From: Hyphococcus sp.
Lineage (GTDB): Bacteria; Pseudomonadota; Alphaproteobacteria; Caulobacterales; Parvularculaceae
Assembly (NCBI GenBank): GCA_021776245.1
Contig: JAJFGF010000047.1
Coordinates: 106,559-170,558, forward strand
Direction of reading: 5' to 3'
Length of the DNA: 64,000 nt
Each line of letters starts with the position of its first letter. Positions within the stretch are counted from its first letter, which is position 1. Of the stretch, positions 45,475-54,233 are shown piece after piece. The notes beneath the pieces are model-generated. The model did not search any database. It worked only from the letters and a program-made list of their open reading frames with translations, and was not told where the DNA came from. The translations under genes and the position numbers were made by a program.

Positions 45475-46956
45475 ATGGTGAAGACCGTATTAATCGTTGA
45501 CGACGATCCGACGCAGCGCCGCTTGATGCGCGCCGTATGTGAAAAGGCGGGCTATCCCGTTTTGCAGGCCGATAGCGGCGAGAGCGCGTTGTCGCTTTTG
45601 CAAAGCCAGCAGGGTCAGGATGTCGGCGTAATGATGCTGGACCTCCGCATGCCCGGGCTTGGCGGAATGGAAACGCTGAAGCGCGCCAAATCATTCCGCG
45701 AAGACATGCCCGTTATAGTCCTTACGGCGCAGGGCGGCATCGACACTGTCGTTGAGGCCATGCAGAACAGTGCAATGGATTTCTTTGTCAAGCCGGCGTC
45801 GCCGGAGCGCATCATTGTGTCGATCAATAACGCGTTGAATCTGACGACGCTGAAAGGCGAAGTCTCGCGGCTTAAGCGCAAGCGCGAAGGCGCCTTTGGC
45901 TTTAACGACCTTATCGGCTCCAGCACGGCCCTGGCCCATGTCGTCAAACTCGGCGAGCGCGCGGCCGCGTCAAACATCCCCATCCTGATCAGCGGCGAAT
46001 CCGGCACCGGCAAGGAAGTCATTGCCCGCGCCATTCAAGGTTCGTCAGAACGCGCAGGCCGTCCGTTCATCACTGTCAATTGCGGCGCGATACCGGAAAA
46101 CCTCGTTGAAAGCATCCTTTTCGGCCACGAGAAGGGCTCGTTTACCGGCGCGAGCGCCAAGCATATTGGCAAATTTCAAGAAGCAAATGGCGGCACCATT
46201 TTTCTCGACGAGGTGGGCGAGCTGCCCGCAGACATGCAGGTAAAGCTCCTGCGCGTTTTGCAGGAAGGCGAAGTCGATCCGATCGGCGCCAAGCGCCCGG
46301 TCAAGGTTGATGTGCGCGTCATCTCGGCGACCAATCGCGACCTTACAGAAGAAGTCAAAATTGGCGGTTTTCGCGAGGATCTGTTTTACCGCCTCAATGT
46401 ATTTCCGGTTGAAGTGCCGGCGCTGCGCGAGCGCACCGACGATATACCGGCGCTGATCGAACATTTTATTCAACGCTATAATGCAGAAGAGGGCCGTGAC
46501 GTGCGCGGCGTTCGCCACGAAGTCCTGGAAATTCTTGCGCAACATCCCTGGCCGGGAAATGTGCGCCAGCTGGAAAATACGATTTTCCGCGCGGTCGTTC
46601 TCGCCGAAGACGCATATTTGTCGGCTGGCGACTTTCCGCTGCTGGCCGAAGAATTTAAAGAGCGCGGCATCGACGCCGGACCGCCAGTCGTTTCGGTCGA
46701 AGATGACGGCCCGCCGCAAATAACGGACGCGCCGAGCGCAACGCCGGCACAAGGCCAGGCGCCGGAAGCGGTCACCATTTTCGATCGCGAGGGACATTTG
46801 CGCTCGCTGCAGGAGATCGAAAAAGATCTCATCGAGCTTGCGATTGAGACCTATGAGGGCAAGATGTCGGAAATTGCCCGGCGCCTTGGCATGGGCCGCT
46901 CCACGCTTTACCGCAAACTTCGCGAGCATGATCTGGAAGTCAAACGCGCGGGGTAA
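45475..46956 (+). CDS. tacA: Sigma-54-dependent response regulator, TacA-like
   Basis: About 493 residues: receiver domain (~1-120) beginning MVKTVLIVDDDPTQRRLMRA with phosphorylatable Asp in MMLDLRMPG; AAA+ domain (~145-375) with GESGTGKEV, GSFTGA (the sigma-54 contact loop, usually GAFTGA), FLDEVGELP and RLNVFPVEVPALRER; and a C-terminal Fis-type helix-turn-helix (~430-493, MSEIARRLGMGRSTLYRKLR). The N-terminus and architecture match TacA of Caulobacter, which controls stalk and cell-pole genes. The ATG at 45475 is preferred because the receiver starts there. The CtrA box upstream supports the call; identity with tacA is still inference. A terminator follows. Confidence 0.82.
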   Translation: MVKTVLIVDDDPTQRRLMRAVCEKAGYPVLQADSGESALSLLQSQQGQDVGVMMLDLRMPGLGGMETLKRAKSFREDMPVIVLTAQGGIDTVVEAMQNSAMDFFVKPASPERIIVSINNALNLTTLKGEVSRLKRKREGAFGFNDLIGSSTALAHVVKLGERAAASNIPILISGESGTGKEVIARAIQGSSERAGRPFITVNCGAIPENLVESILFGHEKGSFTGASAKHIGKFQEANGGTIFLDEVGELPADMQVKLLRVLQEGEVDPIGAKRPVKVDVRVISATNRDLTEEVKIGGFREDLFYRLNVFPVEVPALRERTDDIPALIEHFIQRYNAEEGRDVRGVRHEVLEILAQHPWPGNVRQLENTIFRAVVLAEDAYLSAGDFPLLAEEFKERGIDAGPPVVSVEDDGPPQITDAPSATPAQGQAPEAVTIFDREGHLRSLQEIEKDLIELAIETYEGKMSEIARRLGMGRSTLYRKLREHDLEVKRAG

Positions 46957-46998
46957 GTTGCGCGCGTGGCGAAGTTGAAGAACAACACAACATCCGCA

Positions 46999-47031
46999 CT
47001 TTCCGGCGTTCGCCGGAAAGAACGGGTTTTT
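46999..47031 (+). terminator. Rho-independent terminator of the TacA-like gene
   Basis: CTTTCCGGCG and CGCCGGAAAG form a perfect 10-bp stem with a two-base loop (TT). AACGGG and then TTTTT follow. It lies 42 bases after the stop codon and precedes the convergent gapR. Confidence 0.85.
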
Positions 47032-47112
47032 GATATTATTGTCTACTATTCAAAATAGGCCTTCGACACTGCGCCGCATCGCTGCAATGACGTTGAAACT
47101 GGAAACCCAGCC

Positions 47113-47379
47113 CTATTGTTCCCCAAGCGCCGACAAATAGAGGTCAAGCAGCGCTTCCTGTTCCTGGCGGTCGGCGCGATCCATTTTCCGGATACGGACG
47201 ACCTGGCGCAGGATCTTGACGTCATAGCCTTCGCCTTTGGCTTCGGCGTAAACTTCTTTTGAGTCATTCATGATTGCGGCTTTTTCTTCTTCGAGGCGTT
47301 CTACGCGCTCAATGAATGACCGCAGCCGGTCTCCAGCTACTGTTGTCGCCCCGTCTATCGCCGGTGATCCGTCCGCCAC
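47113..47379 (-). CDS. gapR: GapR-like DNA-binding protein (DUF2312)
   Basis: An 88-residue protein carrying the DUF2312 signature: a coiled-coil body RLRSFIERVERLEEEKAAI, MNDSKEVYAEAKGEGYDVKI and LRQVVRIRKMDRADRQEQEA. GapR is a conserved alphaproteobacterial protein that binds overtwisted AT-rich DNA ahead of replication and transcription, aiding topoisomerases. The start is GTG at 47379 with GGAGGG seven bases upstream. Two palindromes lie upstream of it (see separate entries). The gene follows convergently after the TacA terminator. Confidence 0.93.
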   Translation of the reverse strand: MADGSPAIDGATTVAGDRLRSFIERVERLEEEKAAIMNDSKEVYAEAKGEGYDVKILRQVVRIRKMDRADRQEQEALLDLYLSALGEQ

Positions 47380-47403
47380 TGCAGCACCCTCCTTTTTTTA
47401 ATA

Positions 47404-47430
47404 CTAATGGTCAAAAAGAATGACCATTAG
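47404..47430. promoter_or_regulatory. 10-bp inverted repeat just upstream of gapR
   Basis: CTAATGGTCA and TGACCATTAG flank AAAAGAA. The perfect inverted repeat lies about 25 bases before the GTG start, so it could be an operator for gapR or part of its leader. A dyad at this site would occlude the promoter or ribosome loading; the binding protein is unknown. Confidence 0.55.
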
Positions 47431-47487
47431 GCGTTCAATTGCCACGCAGGCTTTCGCGCGTGAACGCGCGGCAGCCAGTCGGCCTTG

Positions 47488-47522
47488 CCAGAATGAAAAT
47501 GAACAGCTCATTTTCATTCTGG
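47488..47522. promoter_or_regulatory. 15-bp perfect inverted repeat upstream of gapR
   Basis: CCAGAATGAAAATGA and TCATTTTCATTCTGG surround the five-base loop ACAGC. The stem is perfect and AT-rich, lies 109 bases before the gapR start and about 110 bases downstream of the TPR gene's stop. No run of T follows on either strand, so a terminator is unlikely. It could be a binding site or a cruciform-forming element, interesting next to a gene for a topology-sensing protein. Confidence 0.55.
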
Positions 47523-47633
47523 TGTAACACTCAACCGATTTCATCATTCATCGGATCGGTGAAAATGGCCAAGCCTTAGCAATAGGAAGGACGCCCGCCC
47601 GCTTGCAAGCCGGAAGACGCACGATGGGGAAAA

Positions 47634-48179
47634 TTATATCTCTTGACCGTCGAGATCTTCGCGCAGTTTGCGCGCGCGGTTCCGGACATGCTCATCATGG
47701 GGATTCCATTCGAGGACCTTCTGGAACATCTCATAGGCGTCACGCTCTTCACCCGCCGTCAGTAGAATTTCAGCGAGCGCCGTCCGAACCTCAAATTGCC
47801 TTGGTTCAAGCTCCAACACTTTCGAGAAATCTTCGATCGCGCCGGCCCGATCTTCCTGGGCCAGCCTGACCGCCCCGCGCATGGCGTAACCTTGCGCAAA
47901 ATTCGGCGCGAGACCGACAACATGGTCAAGAAGCGCAGCGGAAAGGTCAAAGGCGCCATTATTGGCGCTCATCTCGGCGCGCTTATAAAGAATATCGACC
48001 GTGTCGCTTTGTGCATCCGACCAGATTTCGATGATCCGTCCGATATTTTCCTCGGCGCGGATGGCGTCGCCGACCCTCAGCTCTTCAAACAGGCCATCGA
48101 GACGCGGATCGGTCTGATCCGCGACGGCGGGCGCGGTTAAAACCGCAATCGAGAAAATGGCGCAAAAAAGCCTTTGCAT
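47634..48179 (-). CDS. Secreted tetratricopeptide-repeat protein
   Basis: A 181-residue protein with a signal peptide (MQRLFCAIFSIAVLTAPAVA). Three TPR-like units follow: VDILYKRAEMSANNGAFDLS then AALLDHVVGLAPN; FAQGYAMRGAVRLAQEDRAG then AIEDFSKVLELEP; and FEVRTALAEILLTAGEERDA then YEMFQKVLEWNP. The ATG at 48179 places the signal peptide at the very N-terminus. TPRs mediate protein contacts, so it may be an envelope assembly factor. It is followed by the palindrome-rich gapR leader; rpmJ lies upstream. Confidence 0.85.
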   Translation of the reverse strand: MQRLFCAIFSIAVLTAPAVADQTDPRLDGLFEELRVGDAIRAEENIGRIIEIWSDAQSDTVDILYKRAEMSANNGAFDLSAALLDHVVGLAPNFAQGYAMRGAVRLAQEDRAGAIEDFSKVLELEPRQFEVRTALAEILLTAGEERDAYEMFQKVLEWNPHDEHVRNRARKLREDLDGQEI

Positions 48180-48236
48180 AAGGCGCAGCGTAACGCGCAA
48201 CCCCTTAAAATCCAAGGCAGAATGTTGGAAAGGGGC

Positions 48237-48362
48237 TCAGCCCTGGCGGGCTTTGAACCGACGTTGCGTTTTGTTAATCACATAAACGCGGCCCTTGCGG
48301 CGAACGACGCGGCAGTCTTTATGCCGGGCTTTCAACGACTTAAGGGAGCTACGGACTTTCAT
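48237..48362 (-). CDS. rpmJ: 50S ribosomal protein L36
   Basis: A 41-residue basic protein that is short enough to be missed by standard ORF calling. It reads [20 protein letters not shown] and ends [15 protein letters not shown]. This is the longer, C-minus-type L36 of alphaproteobacteria, which lack most zinc-binding cysteines (only one cysteine is seen here). It probably has its own promoter and faces the same direction as the TPR gene. No frame defect. Confidence 0.95.
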   Translation of the reverse strand: MKVRSSLKSLKARHKDCRVVRRKGRVYVINKTQRRFKARQG

Positions 48363-48431
48363 CGGACGAACCTTTAATTCACAAGTGAGCGGGGGGAATA
48401 GTCAAAGCCCCGATCCTTGTCAACATGGCGC

Positions 48432-49184
48432 TTAACCGGCGCGCCCGGCTCTTTCCCGCGGCGTTTTCCCCGGCCGGCGCGTGGATGGCGCATCAGCGAC
48501 AAGGCGATTTCCCGTTATTGGGTAAACCCCGTCCTCTCCCATGACCCAAGCAATCGGGGTTTTCATCAGCGGAACAAAGGCTTCGTCAAGAATATTAAGA
48601 CCGCCCGTATAGGCGCCCATGGCCGGCATGATCAGCCTTTCCCGGTTTTCGGGGCCGCCGACCGCAAAACACCGCCGGCGGATGACACGGCCTTCGCCGG
48701 CGATTCGCGCGCAAGGATGGAGGTGACCGGCGATCTCACCGGGAATGGCCGTTACGCGGGGTTCATGACGAAAAGTGAGCTGCCCTGTTCTTCGTACACT
48801 GGCGGTATCAGCGGCAAAGCGCCGGGGCGGCGCCGGATCATGATTGCCGACTATCCAGATCCAGTTGCAGGCCTTCATCATGTTTTCCAAAATCTCGGCA
48901 TCGTCATTATCCATGCGCGCCTCGGCGGCGCCGTCATGAAACGCATCGCCGAGAGAGATCAAAGTCCGCGGTTTGTAACGGCGCATCAATGCGGCGAGCC
49001 GCGCCAGCGTCGTGCGCGTATCATAAGGCGGCAGCATCACGCCGCGCGCTGCAAAGCTGGAGCCTTTTTCGAAATGAAGGTCTGAAACAACCAGTGTTTC
49101 CCGGGCGCGCCAAAAGAGCGCCCCAAGCGGATCAGGCGTCAGCGCTTCGCCGCAGATATTTATATCTGTTGGGCTGTCGGACAT
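48432..49184 (-). CDS. pdeM: Ligase-associated DNA-damage-response metallophosphoesterase PdeM
   Basis: A 250-residue calcineurin-type phosphoesterase. Metal ligands are in VSDLHFEKG (DxH), SLGDAFHDG (GD), IVGNHD (GNHD) and GEIAGHLHP (GHxH). In PdeM proteins these give an endonuclease-like or phosphodiesterase activity linked to DNA repair. The gene follows the Lhr-like helicase by eleven bases, the standard pairing. A usual operon also has an ATP-dependent ligase and an exonuclease, but neither is nearby here. Confidence 0.9.
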   Translation of the reverse strand: MSDSPTDINICGEALTPDPLGALFWRARETLVVSDLHFEKGSSFAARGVMLPPYDTRTTLARLAALMRRYKPRTLISLGDAFHDGAAEARMDNDDAEILENMMKACNWIWIVGNHDPAPPRRFAADTASVRRTGQLTFRHEPRVTAIPGEIAGHLHPCARIAGEGRVIRRRCFAVGGPENRERLIMPAMGAYTGGLNILDEAFVPLMKTPIAWVMGEDGVYPITGNRLVADAPSTRRPGKTPRERAGRAG

Positions 49185-49195
49185 GGCGTCAAGCT

Positions 49196-51673
49196 TTAAG
49201 CTGATCCCATGGCCTCGGCAATCAAGTCTTCGGAAGCCGTTTTCAACAAGGCCTCAGTTGCCTCACGGGCGACGGTTTCGCGGCCGATTTCCAGCATCAC
49301 CGGCACAGCAAGGGGCGAGACCCGTTCCAGCGCTGCATGATTGAGGCGGGATTTCACGCGCGTTAACAACGCCTGCAGGCGTTTGAGATCTAAAAATCCG
49401 CCGGCGGCATCGTCCCATGCGGCGCGCAACAAAAGATGGTTCGGCTCATGCTCGCGTAGCACATCGTAAATCAGATCGGCAGAAAACGTCACCTGACGTC
49501 CGGTTTTCTGCTCGCCGGGAAAACGCCGCTCAATCATCCCGGCGATGACCGCGCAGTTTCTGAATGTGCGTTTCATCAGGACTGATTCCTGAAGCCAGCT
49601 TTCGAGATCGTCGCCGAGCATGTCTTCGTTAAACAGCGCGTCGAAATCCACATCGCTCATATCCTGACGCGCCCACACTGACAGCGCGTATTCCGTGGGC
49701 GCAAATCCGATCGGTTGCTTGCCCAGCCGTTCAAGGCGTCGGGTAATCAGCATGCCAAGGGTCTGATGGGCGAGCCAGCCGTCAAACGGATAACAGACAA
49801 GGAAATGCCGGTCCGCGTGAGGAAAGGTCTCAATCAGCAGTTCATCGGGCTTTGGAATGACCGCAACTTCTCTTTGCTTTTCGAGCCAGATGCGCACGGG
49901 TTCGGGATAGCGAACCCAGCTTTCCGGATCGTAAAGCATCGCGCGGACGCGCTCGGCGAGATAGGTGGACCAGGGAAATTTATTGCCGCCCCAGACAGGG
50001 ATGCGCGGCTCGCGGCCCGTCGCCAGGGTGACAATCGCATCCATGCCCTCAATGCGTTCGAGCTTGAGGATTTGTCCGGCAAAATAAAACGCGTCCCCTG
50101 GCGACAGCCGTTCAAAAAACCATTCCTCAGCCGTGCCGAGTTTGCGGCCCGCGCGTTTGGGCGCCCGGGCGGACGCCTGCCGCACATTCAAGACCGGCGC
50201 CTCGACAATCGTGCCCACATTCATGCGATATTGCTGCGCAACTCTGGCGTCGCGCACGCGATAAAGACCTTCGGCGGTCCTGATGATCTTGCGATATTTG
50301 TCATAGGACTTCAGCGCGTAGCCGCCGGTGGCGACAAATGCGAGCGCAGAATCGAAATCCGCGCGCGCTAAGTCTGCATAAGGCGACGCCGTGATGATCT
50401 CTGCATAAAGCGCATCTGCATCAAACGGCGCGGCGCAGGCCATGCCGAGAATATGTTGCGCAAGCACATCAAAGGTTCCTTTGCGCGGCGGCTCACCGTC
50501 AAGCGCCCCCTCTTCAATCGCTTCTTTGGCCGCGATACATTCCAGCACTTCCATGCGATTGGCGGGCACCAACAGCGCCCGGCTGGGCTCATTCATACGG
50601 TGATTGGCGCGGCCGATGCGCTGCGTCAGACGGCTTGCGCCTTTCGGCGCGCCCATCTGGATCACCAGATCGACATCGCCCCAGTCAATGCCGAGATCGA
50701 GCGTTGACGTGCAGACAACGGCGCGCAATTCACCGCGCGTCATCGCCGCTTCGACCTTGCGCCGCCGGTCAATTTCAAGCGAGCCGTGATGCAGCGCAAT
50801 CGCCAGATTATCGTCGTTGAGGCGCCACAGCGCGGCAAATGTCATTTCAGCCTGGCTGCGCGTATTCACAAAGACCAGCGTCATCCTGGCGGCGCCGATC
50901 GCTTTATAAACTTCCTCAAAAGCGTGGCGGCCTGTGTGCCCGGACCAGGGAATATTTTCCTCAGAGGCCTGAACATCGACTTGTGGTTTCGCCCCGCCCT
51001 CGCCTCGAATAAGTTTTGCCGATGCAGCGCCGGGCGTATTTTGCGGCGTCAAAAAATCAATCAGCGGCCGCGCATCGGCAACCGTCGCTGACAATCCCGT
51101 CAGCCGCAATGCCGGCGCATGCGCCCTTAGTCTCGCCAGCGCCAGCGATAACAGATGCCCGCGCTTATTGGTGACCAGCGCGTGCAATTCATCAAGAATT
51201 ACTGTTGACAGCCCGCTGAAATAATCGCCCGCATCCGGAGCCGCGAGTAACAAGGACAGGCTCTCCGGCGTCGTCAGCAACATATCCGGCGGATTATATT
51301 TCTGGCGCTGGCGGCGCGCTGGCGGCGAGTCGCCGGTGCGCGTTTCGATCAAAAGATCGAGCCCCATTTCGCGCACCGGCGTTTCCACATTGCGTGCAAT
51401 ATCAACCGCAAGCGCTTTCAGGGGCGATATATATAATGTATGAAGCCGGCCCTTTGACGGGATCACGCGTCCGTCAAGCGCAATCAGGCTCGGCAAAAAC
51501 CCGGCCATGGTTTTGCCGCCGCCGGTAGGCGCAATCAAAAGATGTGATGCGCCAGCATGGGCTGCGGCCAGGCACTCAAGCTGATGAGCGCGCGGGGTCC
51601 AGCCGCGCGCCGCAAACCACGCCGCAAATTTCGGCGGCAGGTCGATCTTGGCGGGATGATCCTCAGGCGGCAA
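49196..51673 (-). CDS. Ligase-associated DNA-damage-response DEXH-box helicase (Lhr-like)
   Basis: An 825-residue superfamily 2 helicase. Walker A reads LLIAPTGGGKTMAGF, motif II STVILDELHALV (DELH), motif III LTGLSATVADAR, and motif VI QRIGRANHRM. The C-terminal region of Lhr proteins follows (~410-800) with YRMNVGTIVEAPVLNV, GDAFYFAGQILKLERI and a final winged-helix-like part. Members repair or process DNA with PdeM. Start ATG at 51673. The upstream gene is divergent, so the promoter lies between them. Confidence 0.93.
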   Translation of the reverse strand: MPPEDHPAKIDLPPKFAAWFAARGWTPRAHQLECLAAAHAGASHLLIAPTGGGKTMAGFLPSLIALDGRVIPSKGRLHTLYISPLKALAVDIARNVETPVREMGLDLLIETRTGDSPPARRQRQKYNPPDMLLTTPESLSLLLAAPDAGDYFSGLSTVILDELHALVTNKRGHLLSLALARLRAHAPALRLTGLSATVADARPLIDFLTPQNTPGAASAKLIRGEGGAKPQVDVQASEENIPWSGHTGRHAFEEVYKAIGAARMTLVFVNTRSQAEMTFAALWRLNDDNLAIALHHGSLEIDRRRKVEAAMTRGELRAVVCTSTLDLGIDWGDVDLVIQMGAPKGASRLTQRIGRANHRMNEPSRALLVPANRMEVLECIAAKEAIEEGALDGEPPRKGTFDVLAQHILGMACAAPFDADALYAEIITASPYADLARADFDSALAFVATGGYALKSYDKYRKIIRTAEGLYRVRDARVAQQYRMNVGTIVEAPVLNVRQASARAPKRAGRKLGTAEEWFFERLSPGDAFYFAGQILKLERIEGMDAIVTLATGREPRIPVWGGNKFPWSTYLAERVRAMLYDPESWVRYPEPVRIWLEKQREVAVIPKPDELLIETFPHADRHFLVCYPFDGWLAHQTLGMLITRRLERLGKQPIGFAPTEYALSVWARQDMSDVDFDALFNEDMLGDDLESWLQESVLMKRTFRNCAVIAGMIERRFPGEQKTGRQVTFSADLIYDVLREHEPNHLLLRAAWDDAAGGFLDLKRLQALLTRVKSRLNHAALERVSPLAVPVMLEIGRETVAREATEALLKTASEDLIAEAMGSA

Positions 51674-51780
51674 AGGTGGCGGCTTTCGGTTCGTAATCCA
51701 AAGTCCAGCGGCTAATCTATTGCAAAGGCGCCCATTGGCAACGCATTGTTTAGCCTGCCGGCGATCGAAACATCCGATGA

Positions 51781-52254
51781 ATGGATCTTTCCATGAATAA
51801 CAAAGACTGGCGGTTGCGCAACGCGGTGATCGGCGACGCCAAGGCGCTCACTGAATGCATGCACGCCGCCTATGGCTCGTATGCGGCGCGTCTCAATGGC
51901 GTGGTCCTGCCGCCTCTCACTGTAAATTATGAAGACGAAATTCGCGCCTGTCCGGTTTGGGTCGCCGAAGCAGACTTAACAATTATTGGCGGGCTTATCC
52001 TCATGCCCGAGGAAGGCTGGATGACAATCGCCAACATTGCCGTCCACCCGCAGTTTCAGGGAAAGGGCGTGGGCCGGGCGCTGATGGCGCGGGCGGAAGC
52101 TGAAGCCAAAGCCAAAGCCCTTAGATTGAGCGTACTGCGTCTTGCGACGCATGTTGCACTGACGGAAAATGTTGAGTTTTACAACCAGCTGGGCTGGTCG
52201 GAAACCGGACGCGACGAAACGCGCATCCATATGCAAAAATCCATCGCACTATAA
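51781..52254 (+). CDS. GNAT-family N-acetyltransferase
   Basis: A 157-residue acetyltransferase with the acetyl-CoA loop PQFQGKGVGRALMARAEAEA and the usual order of strands (VWVAEADLTIIGGLILMPEE, then TIANIAVHP). The C-terminal FYNQLGWSETGRDETRIHMQ is a typical GNAT ending with FYxxxGF-like motif. Substrate unknown. It is divergent from the helicase gene. A short remnant matching its 3' end lies near 53.9 kb. Confidence 0.88.
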   Translation: MDLSMNNKDWRLRNAVIGDAKALTECMHAAYGSYAARLNGVVLPPLTVNYEDEIRACPVWVAEADLTIIGGLILMPEEGWMTIANIAVHPQFQGKGVGRALMARAEAEAKAKALRLSVLRLATHVALTENVEFYNQLGWSETGRDETRIHMQKSIAL

Positions 52255-52318
52255 TATGAAAGCTGCGGCGGCGCGGCGGTTCGCTTTTCGATGGGCATCA
52301 GGTCATCGCTTTTGCCGT

Positions 52319-53557
52319 TTAACCCGCCTGCCGCGTCCGTTCGGATTCGCTTTCATTGACGATTTTGGCGGCGGGGCGGCCGAGGAAATACCCTTGCCCC
52401 CGGTGGACGCCCAAACGCCTCAATGCATCAAGCTCTTCTTTCGTCTCAATGCCTTCCGCAACGATTTGGGCGTGCGTCTCTTTGGAATAAAACATCAGCG
52501 CGCCAACGAGCGCGCGACGCGCAAGATCCACATCGACATTCTTCGTCAAGCTTATATCGAGTTTCACGATTTCCGGACAAAGCTTGACGATATGCTGCAT
52601 GGATGAGTGCCCGGCGCCGGCGTCATCGACGGCCAGCCTCATACCCTGCCCGCGCAGCAGATTGATTGTGGTCATCAGCAAATCATAATCGTCAACCGGC
52701 GCATGCTCAGTGATCTCAAGAACAATTTTGCTGAGGGGCAATTTTGAAAATATTTTGAGGAACGGCTTGGATACAACGGTACCCGGTGACGCGTTAACCG
52801 AAATATATTGACTCGCCTGAAGGTCATCCAATGCGGAGACCGCCATTTCTATCGCCGCCAGTTCCAGATCCGCGCCCAGACCGGCGTTGGAAGCCTCTTC
52901 AAACCAGACGTCAGGGGAGCGCAAAGGCTCGTCGGAAAAACGGCAAAGCGCTTCAAAGCCGGCCGGCGCCATCCGTTCCAGATTAAAAATGGGCTGATAG
53001 ACTATTGAAAACGCTTTCCGCTTGAGAACGCCTTCGATCCGGCTCCGCTGTTCTGAAACGCGGGTTTTTTCCACCAGCGTGCTGTTGACCTGCCGGGCGG
53101 CAAGGTCGGCGAATACGCGCATGGTTTGAAGATCGCGAGCATTGAGACTTTTGTTCGGCTGGGGGCTCAGGCAGCAAAACATTCCGTAAGGCCGCCCATC
53201 GGCCAGCCGGATCGGAATGCTCATATGCGAACCAATCGGCACCGCTTTTGTGATTGGCATCGCTGCTGCAATCGGTTCAGCGGCGGTATCCGGAATCATC
53301 TCCGGCAGCCTGCCTTCAAGAATGTGGTTACAATAAACGTCTTCAAGGCTCTGACTGTCGCCAACCTTGATCAGGTGCTCAAGCCCCGGCGCATCCACGC
53401 AACGGAAGACAGATCGGCCGTCAACGAACTCGGACAGATAGGCGACGTCCATTCCCAGATGTTCTCTGACGGCTGTTAGCGCGCGCTCAAGAAAATCCGC
53501 GGCGTCAACGTCCGGCGAGAGAATTTCGGAGGCGGAAAGGTCGAAACCTGCCATCAT
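52319..53557 (-). CDS. GAF-EAL cyclic-di-GMP phosphodiesterase
   Basis: A 412-residue protein: GAF sensor domain (~20-165) and EAL domain (~175-405). The catalytic motifs are GFEALCRF (EAL), LEITEHAP (Glu), AVDDAGAGHSS (DD), VKLDISLT (Lys), AEGIET (E) and QGYFLGRP. All ligands of the two metals appear intact, so hydrolysis of c-di-GMP to pGpG is expected. The GAF domain probably binds a small molecule. No GGDEF domain is present. Transcribed alone on the minus strand. Confidence 0.93.
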   Translation of the reverse strand: MMAGFDLSASEILSPDVDAADFLERALTAVREHLGMDVAYLSEFVDGRSVFRCVDAPGLEHLIKVGDSQSLEDVYCNHILEGRLPEMIPDTAAEPIAAAMPITKAVPIGSHMSIPIRLADGRPYGMFCCLSPQPNKSLNARDLQTMRVFADLAARQVNSTLVEKTRVSEQRSRIEGVLKRKAFSIVYQPIFNLERMAPAGFEALCRFSDEPLRSPDVWFEEASNAGLGADLELAAIEMAVSALDDLQASQYISVNASPGTVVSKPFLKIFSKLPLSKIVLEITEHAPVDDYDLLMTTINLLRGQGMRLAVDDAGAGHSSMQHIVKLCPEIVKLDISLTKNVDVDLARRALVGALMFYSKETHAQIVAEGIETKEELDALRRLGVHRGQGYFLGRPAAKIVNESESERTRQAG

Positions 53558-53896
53558 CGTTTTCCTTGTTTAGAATCGTTATATTTTGCACGGCGGAATT
53601 TAGAATTCATGAACGTATTGCAACTCAGGGTTATCGAGGCGCGACAGCCGAATGCGGAATTGCCGCCGGGGGCGGACAATTTTTCTCTGTAAACAGAATT
53701 AAAATTAACCATGACGACCGTTTTGGTCTGTCAGCGTGACCGACAATTGCGCCGGCCCGCCATGGTCAGAATGCAAAAACGCAGTTCACGCGTGATTTGC
53801 GCATTTTCGGTCGTCGCAACGCCCCATGCAAAAGCTGACATCCGGACGCCGCCACATCATCAGGCCGCGGCAACGCGGATTTGGGGAACGGGCGTG
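53558..53896. other. Intergenic region with no gene
   Basis: Neither strand has a frame with a ribosome site or a recognisable domain. A plus-strand frame starting at 53711 (MTTVLVCQRD...) is cysteine- and arginine-rich and reads like noise. The stretch contains the promoter of the GAF-EAL gene and leads into the GNAT-like remnant. Confidence 0.6.
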
Positions 53897-53949
53897 GGCG
53901 GGACGCGACGAAACGCGCATCTATAAGCAAAAATCCGTCACGCAATAAA
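53897..53949 (+). pseudogene. 3' remnant of a GNAT gene related to the one at 51781-52254
   Basis: Reading W-A-GRDETRIYKQKSVTQ and a stop, this ~50-base stretch matches the C-terminus of the acetyltransferase 1.7 kb away (W-SET-GRDETRIHMQKSIAL-stop). The shared DNA includes about 20 identical bases in a row. The rest of the gene cannot be found upstream, so it is a 3' fragment of a duplicate that has been lost. Confidence 0.7.
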
Positions 53950-53999
53950 CATCACGGCCTGCGCCGCTCATGCTAAACCCGAACAGCGATCAGCGCGCG

Positions 54000-54233
54000 T
54001 CAGTCAGCGCGTTCAAAGGCCGGCAGTTTCGTTCTCTTTTTCGCTTTGGTCTTTTTCTTTGGCTTCAGGGCTTCTGCAGCGCGATCTTCCGCCTCCTTGG
54101 CAAGACGCAGCGCGCGCAAAGCCTCGGTCTTTTTCAGCACCGCTTTCCGGGCTTTTTCAGCATCCGAAACCGCCGCCTTCCGGTCCATTGTGCGAAAAAC
54201 CCGTTCTTCAGCTGATGTTTTTTTTGCAGCCAT
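54000..54233 (-). CDS. Small charged coiled-coil protein
   Basis: 77 residues, with a typical GGAG six bases before the ATG. The whole chain is a charged helix (SDAEKARKAVLKKTEALRAL then RLAKEAEDRAAEALKPKKKT) followed by a lysine-rich tail. It could be a small DNA- or RNA-associated protein, but no known family is recognised. It starts beyond the convergent end of the remnant and shows normal codon use. Confidence 0.6.
   Translation of the reverse strand: MAAKKTSAEERVFRTMDRKAAVSDAEKARKAVLKKTEALRALRLAKEAEDRAAEALKPKKKTKAKKRTKLPAFERAD

Noticed and set aside
53711..53926. 71-codon plus-strand frame before the GNAT remnant
   Set aside because: No ribosome site, odd composition, and its end reads through the GNAT remnant in the wrong frame.
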